Below are positions 1-7,701 of a stretch of DNA of 9,331 nucleotides, piece by piece. The DNA is from an uncultured Streptococcus sp. (lineage in GTDB: Bacteria > Bacillota > Bacilli > Lactobacillales > Streptococcaceae). The stretch lies in contig NZ_CALTUR010000075.1 of NCBI RefSeq assembly GCF_943912555.1, forward strand, positions 1-9,331, written 5' to 3'. Under the pieces are notes generated by a model. The model had not been told where the DNA came from and did not search any database. It worked only from the letters and a program-made list of their open reading frames with translations. Every line of letters starts with the position of its first letter. The stretch's first letter is position 1. The translations under genes were made by a program, and so were the position numbers.

Positions 1-9
1 TTTATGTTC

Positions 10-26
10 TCTGAAACTACTTTCAG
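10..26. promoter_or_regulatory. Putative NanR (RpiR-type) operator, copy 1
   Basis: The 16-base string TCTGAAACTACTTTCA (10-25) occurs again, identical, at 5656-5671 ahead of the lyase gene. Its core TGAAA-CTAC-TTTCA is a perfect inverted repeat, and in this copy the arms extend to six bases, CTGAAA/TTTCAG (11-26). The core starts 93 bp before the -10 box of the nanE promoter. Recurrence ahead of both catabolic promoters, and the nearby RpiR-family gene, suggest a binding site for that regulator. A position this far upstream of the -35 box fits an activator better than a blocking repressor. The assignment to NanR is inference. Confidence 0.6.
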
Positions 27-81
27 AAACAGCTGTTCTATAAAATACTTTTGAAATTGGAATCTATACTACTACAAAGCG

Positions 82-97
82 TTGAAAGCGCTTTAAA
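82..97. promoter_or_regulatory. cre site (CcpA) overlapping the -35 box
   Basis: TTGAAAGCGCTTTAAA matches the catabolite-responsive-element consensus WTGNNARCGNWWWCAW at all but one position, and contains the 10-bp palindrome AAAGCGCTTT (85-94). It covers the whole -35 box, so CcpA bound here should block RNA polymerase. That predicts carbon catabolite repression of sialic acid import and catabolism, as is known for nan operons in Firmicutes. Binding is inferred from sequence only. Confidence 0.75.
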
Positions 98-110
98 AAT
101 AGTATATAAT
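82..110 (+). promoter_or_regulatory. Sigma-A promoter of nanE-satABC operon
   Basis: The -35 box TTGAAA (82-87) and -10 box TATAAT (105-110) are separated by 17 bp, close to the sigma-70/SigA consensus. Transcription should start near 116-118, leaving a leader of about 30 bases before the nanE start at 146. Because the -10 box runs to 110, the in-frame TTG at 110 cannot be the nanE start. The promoter aligns without gaps to the lyase promoter at 5729-5757. Confidence 0.85.
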
Positions 111-145
111 TGTCTCATAAGAAAAAAGGAAAAGGAGGAAAAAGG

Positions 146-844
146 ATGCCACAGATTACTAAAGAAGCCTTGATTAATCAAATTAAAGATGGAATCATTG
201 TTTCTTGTCAGGCCCTTCCTCACGAACCGCTTTATACAGAAGCGGGAGGAGTCATCCCCTTGCTTGTCAAAGCGGCTGAGCAAGGTGGAGCAGTCGGTAT
301 CCGAGCCAATAGTGTTCGTGATATCAAAGAAATAAAGGAGGTTACAAAACTTCCAATTATCGGGATTATCAAACGAGATTATCCACCTCAAGAACCCTTC
401 ATCACTGCTACTATGAAAGAAGTTGATGAACTAGCAGAACTAGATATTGAAGTGATTGCTCTAGACTGTACTAAACGCGAACGCTACGATGGTTTAGAGA
501 TTCAGGAGTTTATCCGTCAGGTTAAGGAAAAATATCCTAACCAGCTCTTGATGGCTGATACTAGTACCTTCGAAGAAGGGTTAGCAGCCGTAGAAGCAGG
601 AATTGACTTCGTTGGAACAACCTTATCAGGCTACACATCTTACAGTCCAAAGGTAGACGGTCCAGATTTTGAACTAATCAAGAAGCTCTGTGATGCGGGT
701 GTAGATGTTATAGCTGAAGGGAAAATTCATACACCAGAACAAGCCAAACAAATCCTAGGTTACGGAGTAAGAGGTATTGTTGTTGGTGGCGCTATTACTA
801 GACCAAAAGAGATTACAGAACGCTTTGTTGCGGGTCTTAAATAA
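146..844 (+). CDS. nanE: N-acetylmannosamine-6-phosphate 2-epimerase NanE
   Basis: A cytoplasmic enzyme of 232 aa, the usual length of the family, converting ManNAc-6-phosphate to GlcNAc-6-phosphate, the last step specific to sialic acid breakdown. The sequence fits a TIM-barrel NanE: SCQA near residues 20-23, GIRAN (51-55), the IIGIIKR strand with Lys76 at the position of the family's catalytic lysine, MADTST (136-141), the AEGK segment with Glu191 as the likely second catalytic residue, and VVGGAITRP (212-220) as the phosphate-binding turn. Residue roles are transferred from known NanE enzymes. The ATG at 146 was chosen because AGGAGG (133-138) lies 7 bases upstream; a longer frame from TTG at 110 overlaps the promoter. 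It is the first gene of the operon, 113 bp before satA. Confidence 0.95.
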   Translation: MPQITKEALINQIKDGIIVSCQALPHEPLYTEAGGVIPLLVKAAEQGGAVGIRANSVRDIKEIKEVTKLPIIGIIKRDYPPQEPFITATMKEVDELAELDIEVIALDCTKRERYDGLEIQEFIRQVKEKYPNQLLMADTSTFEEGLAAVEAGIDFVGTTLSGYTSYSPKVDGPDFELIKKLCDAGVDVIAEGKIHTPEQAKQILGYGVRGIVVGGAITRPKEITERFVAGLK

Positions 845-870
845 CACAATCTCAAAATAGAGGAGAGTGG

Positions 871-2286
<1,416 letters not shown>

Positions 2287-2304
2287 AACCTAAACAGATT
2301 TTGT

Positions 2305-2353
2305 AGCCCCTTTTACCTTTGCACACTTGTGTAAGAAAAGGGGGCTTTTATTT
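2305..2353 (+). terminator. Hairpin terminator between satA and satB, probably leaky
   Basis: AGCCCCTTTT (2305-2314) pairs with AAAAGGGGGCT (2336-2346), with one bulged G, and an inner ACAC/GTGT pairing (2323-2326 with 2329-2332) closes the loop. It is followed by TTTTATTT. It looks like a Rho-independent terminator inside the transporter operon. No clear promoter for satB follows, so partial read-through probably leaves more binding-protein mRNA than permease mRNA, a common arrangement in ABC importers. The leakiness is inference. Confidence 0.75.
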
Positions 2354-2418
2354 AAAAGGTATTTCATCATTCTCTTAGGAGATTATTAATAAAAGAAAAG
2401 GAAAGAGAGGTGCCGATA

Positions 2419-3306
2419 GTGAAAGTTAATAAAATTCGTATGAGAGAAACTATTATTTCTTATGCTTTCCTAGCGCCAGTTTTATTCTTCTTCATTGTCT
2501 TCGTTTTAGTACCAATGATTATGGGCTTCATCACAAGTTTCTTTAACTACTCTATGACTAGTTTTGAATTTGTGGGCTTAGATAACTATATCCGTATGTT
2601 TAAAGATCCTGTCTTTACAAAATCTCTGATTAACACAGTTATTTTGGTTGTTGGATCTGTACCGATTGTTGTTCTCTTTTCGCTCTTTGTGGCGTCGCAA
2701 ACCTACCATCAAAATGCTATTGCCAGATCCTTCTACCGTTTTGTCTTTTTCCTTCCTGTCGTAACAGGTAGTGTTGCCGTAACGGTTGTATGGAAATGGA
2801 TTTATGACCCACTATCAGGTATCTTGAACTTTGTTCTTAAATCAAGTCATATTATTACTCAAAATATTTCATGGCTGGGAGACAAACACTGGGCATTGCT
2901 GGCAATTATGATTATCCTCTTGACAACTTCAGTTGGTCAACCAATTATCCTCTACATCGCTGCTATGGGGAATATTGACAATTCACTGGTTGAAGCGGCT
3001 CGTGTAGACGGTGCAACTGAATTTCAAGTTTTCTGGAAGATTAAATGGCCAAGTCTTCTTCCAACAACTCTTTATATCGCAATCATCACAACAATCAACT
3101 CATTCCAAGTTTTCGCCTTGATTCAGCTTTTGACTTCAGGTGGTCCAAACTACTCAACAAGTACACTTATGTATTACCTGTACGAAAAAGCCTTCCAATT
3201 GACAGAATATGGTTATGCCAACACAATTGGTGTCTTCTTGGCAGTTATGATTGCTATCGTAAGCTTTGTTCAATTTAAAGCACTCGGAAACGACGTAGAA
3301 TATTAA
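2419..3306 (+). CDS. satB: Sialic acid ABC transporter permease SatB
   Basis: A 295-aa inner-membrane permease of the carbohydrate ABC importer class (MalF/UgpA-like). The first helix is near residues 12-40 (IISYAFLAPVLFFFIVFVLV) and about five more follow. The cytoplasmic EAA loop that docks the ATPase runs from EAARVDGATEF at about 192 to SLLP at about 215. SatB and SatC should form the heterodimeric channel used by SatA. The start is not certain: GTG at 2419 is preferred because GAGGTG (2407-2412) lies six bases ahead of it, but GTG at 2410 with AAGGA (2398-2402) is possible and would add three residues. It is followed after 15 bp by satC. No nucleotide-binding subunit is encoded here; in pneumococcus the shared ATPase MsmK is known to energise this transporter. 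Confidence 0.92.
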   Translation: MKVNKIRMRETIISYAFLAPVLFFFIVFVLVPMIMGFITSFFNYSMTSFEFVGLDNYIRMFKDPVFTKSLINTVILVVGSVPIVVLFSLFVASQTYHQNAIARSFYRFVFFLPVVTGSVAVTVVWKWIYDPLSGILNFVLKSSHIITQNISWLGDKHWALLAIMIILLTTSVGQPIILYIAAMGNIDNSLVEAARVDGATEFQVFWKIKWPSLLPTTLYIAIITTINSFQVFALIQLLTSGGPNYSTSTLMYYLYEKAFQLTEYGYANTIGVFLAVMIAIVSFVQFKALGNDVEY

Positions 3307-3321
3307 AGAAAGGAGACAGCT

Positions 3322-4161
3322 ATGCAATCTACACAAAAGAAACCATTAACAGCCTTTACTGTTATTTCAACAATCATTTTGCTCTTGTTGACCGTGCTGT
3401 TCATCTTTCCATTCTACTGGATTTTGACAGGTGCCTTCAAGTCACAACCTGATACCATTATGATTCCGCCACAATGGTTCCCTAAAATGCCGACCATGGA
3501 GAACTTCCAACAACTCATGGTGCAAAACCCTGCTATGCAGTGGATGTGGAACTCTGTATTTATCTCATTGGTAACTATGTTCTTAGTCTGTGCAACTTCA
3601 TCTCTAGCAGGTTATGTATTGGCTAAAAAACGTTTCTATGGTCAACGTATCCTCTTTGCAATCTTTATTGCTGCCATGGCTCTTCCAAAACAAGTTGTCC
3701 TTGTACCATTGGTACGTATCGTCAACTTCATGGGAATCCACGATACTCTCTGGGCAGTTATCTTGCCTTTGATTGGATGGCCATTTGGGGTTTTCCTTAT
3801 GAAACAATTTAGTGAAAATATTCCAACAGAGTTGCTTGAATCAGCTAAAATTGATGGTTGTGGTGAGATTCGTACTTTCTGGAGCGTAGCCTTCCCAATT
3901 GTAAAACCAGGGTTTGCGGCTCTTGCAATCTTTACCTTCATCAATACTTGGAACGACTACTTCATGCAGTTGGTAATGTTGACTTCACGTAACAATTTAA
4001 CTATTTCACTCGGTGTTGCGACCATGCAAGCCGAAATGGCAACCAACTATGGTTTAATCATGGCAGGTGCAGCTCTTGCTGCTGTGCCAATCGTAACAGT
4101 CTTCCTAGTCTTCCAAAAATCCTTCACACAAGGTATTACTATGGGAGCTGTTAAAGGATAA
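3322..4161 (+). CDS. satC: Sialic acid ABC transporter permease SatC
   Basis: A 279-aa permease of the MalG/UgpE-like class, partner of SatB. The N-terminal helix (about 12-35) is followed by a short external segment with PPQWFPKMPTMENF, a signature stretch of this subfamily, and then about five helices. The EAA loop is a variant, ESAKIDGCGEIRTFWSVAFP from about residue 173, with the usual Gly and terminal Pro kept. AGGAG (3311-3315) sits six bases ahead of the ATG, 15 bp after the satB stop, so the two are translated from one message. The frame is intact and composition matches its neighbours. Assignment as a sugar permease is secure; sialic acid as the substrate rests on context. Confidence 0.92.
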   Translation: MQSTQKKPLTAFTVISTIILLLLTVLFIFPFYWILTGAFKSQPDTIMIPPQWFPKMPTMENFQQLMVQNPAMQWMWNSVFISLVTMFLVCATSSLAGYVLAKKRFYGQRILFAIFIAAMALPKQVVLVPLVRIVNFMGIHDTLWAVILPLIGWPFGVFLMKQFSENIPTELLESAKIDGCGEIRTFWSVAFPIVKPGFAALAIFTFINTWNDYFMQLVMLTSRNNLTISLGVATMQAEMATNYGLIMAGAALAAVPIVTVFLVFQKSFTQGITMGAVKG

Positions 4162-4213
4162 GAAACGATTTCTTTTACAGTATCAATTGGCTATTGCTAG
4201 CATGATTTAAAAG

Positions 4214-4251
4214 CCTCCGACAGTAAATGACACTGTTGGAGGTGTTAGTTT
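4214..4251 (+). terminator. Stem-loop between satC and yhcH, possible attenuator
   Basis: CCTCCGACAGT (4214-4224) pairs with ACTGTTGGAGG (4232-4242), an 11-bp stem with one G-T pair and a 7-base loop. The bases that follow (TGTTAGTTTTAAT) form only a weak T-tract. It could terminate part of the transcription after the transporter genes or stabilise the upstream mRNA. The next gene has no obvious promoter of its own, so some read-through is expected. Confidence 0.55.
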
Positions 4252-4286
4252 TAATCGCTTAATGACGATTTTTAAAGGAGAAAATA

Positions 4287-4739
4287 ATGATTTTTGACGA
4301 TTTGAAAAATATTAGCTTTTATAAAGGGATTCATCCCAATCTTGACAAGGCAATTGATTATCTTTATGAACATCGTAAAGATTCATTCGAGTTAGGAAAA
4401 TATGATATTGATGGTGACAAGGTCTTTCTAGTTGTTCAAGAAAATGTCCTAAATAAAGCTGAAAATGATCAGTTTGAACATCACAAGAACTATGCAGACT
4501 TGCATTTGTTGGTAGAAGGGCATGAATATTCGAGCTACGGTTCACGTATCAAAGATGAAGCAGTAGCATTTGACGAAACAAGTGATATTGGTTTTGTCCA
4601 TTGTCATGAACACTATCCACTCTTGTTAGGTTATCACAATTTTGCGATTTTCTTCCCAGGAGAGCCACATCAACCAAATGGTTATGCAGGTATGGAAGAT
4701 CAAGTTCGCAAGTATTTGTTTAAAATTTTAATTGATTAG
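4287..4739 (+). CDS. YhcH/YjgK/YiaL-family protein, probable N-acetylneuraminate anomerase (NanQ-type)
   Basis: A 150-aa cytosolic protein of the YhcH/YjgK/YiaL (DUF386) cupin-like family. The family's likely metal-binding residues are visible: Glu64 and His65 in FEHHKNYADLH, His73 in the same segment, and His128 in FFPGEPHQP. Escherichia coli YhcH (NanQ) has been shown to speed interconversion of sialic acid anomers, helping the lyase receive its preferred form. The position between a sialic acid transporter and the lyase fits this role. AAAGGAG (4274-4280) lies six bases before the ATG. The frame is full length. The family is confident; the anomerase activity is transferred by homology and context. 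Older annotations call such proteins a beta-galactosidase beta subunit, which has no support here. Confidence 0.85.
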   Translation: MIFDDLKNISFYKGIHPNLDKAIDYLYEHRKDSFELGKYDIDGDKVFLVVQENVLNKAENDQFEHHKNYADLHLLVEGHEYSSYGSRIKDEAVAFDETSDIGFVHCHEHYPLLLGYHNFAIFFPGEPHQPNGYAGMEDQVRKYLFKILID

Positions 4740-4771
4740 AATGATAGATCGAGATAGCTGATGACTATCTT

Positions 4772-4922
4772 ATACTCTTCGAAAATCAAACTCAAACCGC
4801 GTCAGCTTCGCCTTGGAATATATATGTGACTGATCTCGTCAGTCTTATCTACAACCTCAAAGCAGTGCTTTGAGCAACCTACGGCTAGCTTCCTAGTTTG
4901 CTCTTTGATTTTCATTGAGTAT
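4772..4922 (+). repeat. BOX repeat element (boxA-boxB-boxC)
   Basis: A 151-bp intergenic repeat with the features of the pneumococcal and mitis-group BOX family. It begins ATACTCTTCGAAAATCAAA and ends TTTGATTTTCATTGAGTAT, imperfect terminal inverted repeats. The boxA part carries CGTCAGCTTCGCCTTG, close to the conserved stretch used for BOX typing. The middle (boxB) part has two strong hairpins, GACTGA/TCAGTC (4828-4844) and CTCAAAGC/GCTTTGAG (4856-4874). The last 45 bp correspond to boxC. BOX elements are non-autonomous and can be transcribed into stable stem-loops. This one separates the yhcH gene from the DUF624 gene and may alter read-through or mRNA stability between them. Identification is from memory of the consensus. 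Confidence 0.85.
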
Positions 4923-4996
4923 TATTGAACACTTTTGAAAATTGAGTTTAAGAGTTGAATCTTATCAATTGATATAAATTATAGGGGGAGTAAAAG

Positions 4997-5641
4997 ATGT
5001 CACAAAAAGGAAGAAGTCTCATCAAGGCTGCATTTGATACAGATAATTTTCTAATGCGAATTAGTGAGAAGGTTTTAGATATTGTAACAGTCAATCTTCT
5101 CTTTGTAGTAACTTGTTTACCAGTTGTAACGATTGGAGTAGCCAAAATTAGTCTCTATCAGACAATGTTTGAAATCAAGCAAAGTAGACGTGTTCCAGTT
5201 TTTAGAACCTATCTAAGAGTTTTTAGACAAAATCTGAAATTAGGTTTTCAGTTGGGGATGTTAGAATTAGGAATTGTATTTCTAACTCTTTCAGATCTCT
5301 ATCTTTTCTGGGGTCAAACAGCTCTGCCCTTCCAATTGGTGAAAGCCATTTGTTTAGGTATTCTGATTTTCCTTACCATTGTGATGTTGGCTAGTTACCC
5401 TATCGCGGCACGTTATGACCTATCTTGGAAAGAAATTCTTCAAAAAGGACTGATGTTGGCTAGTTTTAACGCTCCTTGGTTTATCTTGATGATCGTAATT
5501 ATCTTTTTGATTTTGATGATTCTATATCTATCAGCCTTTACCCTTCTATTGGGAGGATCAGCTTTTATTCTCTTTGGTTTTGGACTTCTTGCTTTTTTAC
5601 AAGTAGGAGTGATGGAAAAGCTATTTGCTAAGTATGAGTAA
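4997..5641 (+). CDS. DUF624 / YesL-like integral membrane protein
   Basis: A 214-aa membrane protein with about five hydrophobic helices, near residues 26-48, 84-105, 113-134, 158-178 and 180-203. The N-terminal pattern, with a hydrophobic segment containing LLFVVTCLPVVTIGVAK followed by a basic stretch KQSRRVPVFRTYLRVFRQNLKLG, is typical of the DUF624/YesL family. Such genes are often found beside carbohydrate ABC importers in Firmicutes, but the biochemical role is unknown to me. GGGGGAG (4984-4990) precedes the ATG by six bases. The 257-bp gap before it is mostly the BOX element, and I see no convincing promoter, so it is either read through from the transporter operon or weakly self-expressed. 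It ends 173 bp before the lyase, whose operator and promoter occupy that gap. Confidence 0.8.
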   Translation: MSQKGRSLIKAAFDTDNFLMRISEKVLDIVTVNLLFVVTCLPVVTIGVAKISLYQTMFEIKQSRRVPVFRTYLRVFRQNLKLGFQLGMLELGIVFLTLSDLYLFWGQTALPFQLVKAICLGILIFLTIVMLASYPIAARYDLSWKEILQKGLMLASFNAPWFILMIVIIFLILMILYLSAFTLLLGGSAFILFGFGLLAFLQVGVMEKLFAKYE

Positions 5642-5655
5642 GGGTTGCAATTATT

Positions 5656-5671
5656 TCTGAAACTACTTTCA
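5656..5671. promoter_or_regulatory. Putative NanR (RpiR-type) operator, copy 2
   Basis: An exact second copy of the 16-base element at 10-25, again containing TGAAA-CTAC-TTTCA. Its core (5658-5671) starts 94 bp before the -10 box at 5752, against 93 bp for copy 1. A second shared block, GCTNTTCTATAA, follows both copies (32-43 and 5684-5695) but at a spacing six bases different. The near-identical placement supports one regulator acting on both promoters; its identity as the RpiR protein encoded at 8420-9271 is inference. Confidence 0.6.
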
Positions 5672-5728
5672 AACGCTCCAAACGCTATTCTATAAGCAAG
5701 AAACTAAAATCTAAGTGTCTACAAGATA

Positions 5729-5757
5729 TTGAAAGCCTTTTCGGTAAAGTGTATACT
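5729..5757 (+). promoter_or_regulatory. Sigma-A promoter of lyase-ROK kinase unit, with degenerate cre
   Basis: TTGAAA (5729-5734) and TATACT (5752-5757) are 17 bp apart. The -35 region continues as TTGAAAGCCTTTTCGG, a weakened version of the cre at 82-97 with three departures from consensus, so CcpA control here should be weaker or absent. The predicted transcript begins near 5764, which places the in-frame start at 5749 upstream of the mRNA. A small hairpin, TCTGC/GCAGA (5776-5789), lies in the leader. Confidence 0.8.
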
Positions 5758-5814
5758 AAAGAAGTAAAGAAGGAATCTGCTTTAGCAGAAAATAAAAATA
5801 ATAGGAGAAAATCT

Positions 5815-6732
5815 ATGTCAGATTTGAAAAAATACGAAGGTGTCATTCCAGCCTTCTACGCATGTTATGATGAACAAGGAGAAGTAAGTCCAGAACGTAC
5901 GCGTGCCTTGGTTCAATACTTCATTGATAAAGGTGTTCAAGGTCTTTATGTCAATGGTTCTTCTGGTGAATGTATCTACCAAAGCGTTGAAGACCGCAAG
6001 TTGATTTTGGAAGAAGTTATGGCAGTTGCCAAAGGTAAATTAACTATTATTGCCCATGTTGCTTGCAATAATACTAAAGATAGTATGGAATTAGCTCGCC
6101 ATGCAGAAAACTTGGGTGTAGATGCCATTGCAACGATTCCACCAATTTACTTCCGCTTACCAGAATACTCAGTTGCCAAATACTGGAACGATATTAGTTC
6201 TGCAGCTCCAAACACAGACTATGTCATCTACAACATTCCTCAATTGGCAGGTGTTGCTTTGACTCCAAGTCTTTATACTGAAATGTTGAAGAATCCTCGT
6301 GTTATCGGTGTGAAGAACTCTTCTATGCCAGTTCAAGATATCCAAACTTTTGTGAGCCTTGGTGGAGAAGACCATATCGTCTTTAACGGTCCAGATGAGC
6401 AGTTCCTAGGAGGACGCCTCATGGGTGCTAAGGCTGGTATCGGTGGTACTTACGGTGCTATGCCAGAACTCTTCTTGAAACTCAACCAATTGATTGCGGA
6501 TAAAGACTTGGAAACAGCGCGTGAATTACAATACGCTATCAATGCTATCATTGGTAAACTCACTTCTGCACATGGAAATATGTATGGTGTCATTAAAGAA
6601 GTCTTGAAGATCAATGAAGGACTTAATATTGGATCTGTTCGTTCACCTTTGACACCAGTGACTGAAGAAGATCGTCCAGTTGTGGAAGCAGCTGCAGCCT
6701 TGATTCGTGAAACTAAGGAGCGCTTCCTCTAA
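5815..6732 (+). CDS. nanA: N-acetylneuraminate lyase (sialic acid aldolase)
   Basis: A 305-aa cytosolic class I aldolase of the DapA/NanA superfamily that splits N-acetylneuraminate to N-acetylmannosamine and pyruvate. The pyruvate-binding motif GSSGE is at 48-52, the catalytic tyrosine is Tyr139 in YNIP, and the Schiff-base lysine is Lys167 in GVKNSS; GGTYG (210-214) lines the substrate pocket. The length matches known lyases. ATG at 5815 is chosen because AGGAG (5803-5807) lies seven bases ahead and because the 22 extra residues from 5749 would be coded across the -10 box. It is followed after 17 bp by the ROK kinase. The symbol follows the E. coli enzyme; in pneumococcus nanA names a sialidase, which this is not. 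Confidence 0.93.
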   Translation: MSDLKKYEGVIPAFYACYDEQGEVSPERTRALVQYFIDKGVQGLYVNGSSGECIYQSVEDRKLILEEVMAVAKGKLTIIAHVACNNTKDSMELARHAENLGVDAIATIPPIYFRLPEYSVAKYWNDISSAAPNTDYVIYNIPQLAGVALTPSLYTEMLKNPRVIGVKNSSMPVQDIQTFVSLGGEDHIVFNGPDEQFLGGRLMGAKAGIGGTYGAMPELFLKLNQLIADKDLETARELQYAINAIIGKLTSAHGNMYGVIKEVLKINEGLNIGSVRSPLTPVTEEDRPVVEAAAALIRETKERFL

Positions 6733-6749
6733 TTCATAAGGAGGTATTT

Positions 6750-7634
6750 ATGACTAACTACATTGCAATTGATATCGGTGGAACTAACATCAAGTATGGT
6801 TTGGTTGATCAAGAGGGGCAACTTATTGAATCGCATGAGATACCGACAGAGGCACATAAGGGTGGTCCCCATATTTTAGAGAAAACCAAACAGATTGTAG
6901 CTAGTTATCTTGAAAAAGATTCTGTAGCAGGTGTTGCCATTTCTTCGGCAGGTATGGTGGATCCTGACAAGGGTGAGATTTTCTATGCAGGCCCACAGAT
7001 TCCAAATTATGCAGGTACACAGTTCAAGAAGGAAATCGAGACTAGCTTTGACATTCCTTGTGAAATTGAAAATGATGTCAACTGTGCAGGTCTTGCAGAA
7101 GCAGTTTCGGGATCTGGTAAGGGAGCAAGTGTGACCCTTTGCTTAACCATTGGAACAGGTATTGGTGGTTGTTTAATTATTGACGGTCAAGTCTTCCATG
7201 GTTTTAGTAATTCTGCCTGTGAGGTTGGCTATCTACACATGCAAGATGGAGCCTTCCAAGATTTAGCTTCGACCACAGCTTTGGTTCGTTATGTAGCAGA
7301 AGCGCATGGTGATCCCGTTGATCAGTGGAATGGTCGTCGAATTTTTAAAGAAGCTACTGAAGGGAACAAACTCTGCATGTATGGTATCGACCGCATGGTT
7401 GACTATCTAGGAAAAGGTCTAGCTAATATTTGTTATGTGGCCAATCCAGAAGTAGTTATTCTAGGTGGTGGTATCATGGGACAAGAAGCTATTCTCAAGC
7501 CTAAAATTCGAAAAGCTTTGAAAGATGCTTTGGTACCAAGTCTAGCTGATAAGACGAGATTAGAATTTGCCCATCACCAAAATACAGCAGGTATGCTCGG
7601 TGCATATTATCATTTCAAGACAAAACAATCCTAG
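6750..7634 (+). CDS. nanK: ROK-family sugar kinase, probable N-acetylmannosamine kinase (NanK-type)
   Basis: A 294-aa cytosolic ROK-family kinase expected to phosphorylate ManNAc to ManNAc-6-P, the step between the lyase and NanE. The N-terminal phosphate loop is DIGGTN (8-13), GVAISSAGMVDP (61-72) follows, the catalytic aspartate is Asp109 in ENDVN, and the second nucleotide-binding stretch is IGTGIGG (134-140); VILGGGI (236-242) is near the C-terminal domain. There is no N-terminal helix-turn-helix, so it is a kinase and not a ROK repressor. The family zinc motif CxCGxxGCxE is missing: after ACEVGYLHM (156-164) no cysteine cluster follows. AAGGAGGT (6738-6745) precedes the ATG. The last two codons and the stop lie inside a terminator hairpin. 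ManNAc specificity is from context. Confidence 0.85.
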   Translation: MTNYIAIDIGGTNIKYGLVDQEGQLIESHEIPTEAHKGGPHILEKTKQIVASYLEKDSVAGVAISSAGMVDPDKGEIFYAGPQIPNYAGTQFKKEIETSFDIPCEIENDVNCAGLAEAVSGSGKGASVTLCLTIGTGIGGCLIIDGQVFHGFSNSACEVGYLHMQDGAFQDLASTTALVRYVAEAHGDPVDQWNGRRIFKEATEGNKLCMYGIDRMVDYLGKGLANICYVANPEVVILGGGIMGQEAILKPKIRKALKDALVPSLADKTRLEFAHHQNTAGMLGAYYHFKTKQS

Positions 7635-7662
7635 TTTGGCAATGCCAAACTAGGATTTTCTA
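7627..7662. terminator. Bidirectional terminator, copy 1 of a 36-bp direct repeat
   Basis: A perfect 14-bp stem (7627-7640 with 7644-7657) closes a 3-base loop AAT and is followed by TTCTA. It ends the lyase-ROK transcript. The ROK stop codon (7632-7634) lies within the left arm. All 36 bases recur identically at 8397-8432, 770 bp downstream. The palindromic core can act in both directions, although the T-tract on the minus side of this copy is poor. Confidence 0.88.
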
Positions 7663-7673
7663 ATCAAATTCCC

Positions 7674-7701
7674 TTGACTTTCTTTATAATTGTGAGATAA
7701 T
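7674..7701 (+). promoter_or_regulatory. Promoter of the toxin-antitoxin operon
   Basis: TTGACT (7674-7679) is followed after 16 bp by GATAAT (7696-7701), with an extended -10 TGA directly upstream (7693-7695). It starts only 12 bp after terminator copy 1, so the cassette is insulated from read-through and carries its own promoter. An inverted repeat overlaps it (7679-7708). Confidence 0.78.

Noticed and set aside
38..391. 117-residue open frame on the minus strand opposite the promoter and nanE
   Set aside because: It is antisense to a clear operator, promoter and the start of nanE, has no family resemblance and no good ribosome site; it is a shadow frame.
4160..4174. AAGAAA/TTTCTT inverted repeat at the satC stop
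   Set aside because: A short AT-rich stem, too weak to call a terminator; the stronger stem is at 4214-4242.
4752..4770. AGATAG/CTATCT inverted repeat after the anomerase gene as a terminator
   Set aside because: The stem is only six AT-rich base pairs and lacks a T-tract.
4943..4978. Possible promoter for the DUF624 gene, TTGAGT or TTGAAT with TATAAA
   Set aside because: Spacings are 24 and 12 bp, both far from 17, so no promoter is claimed.
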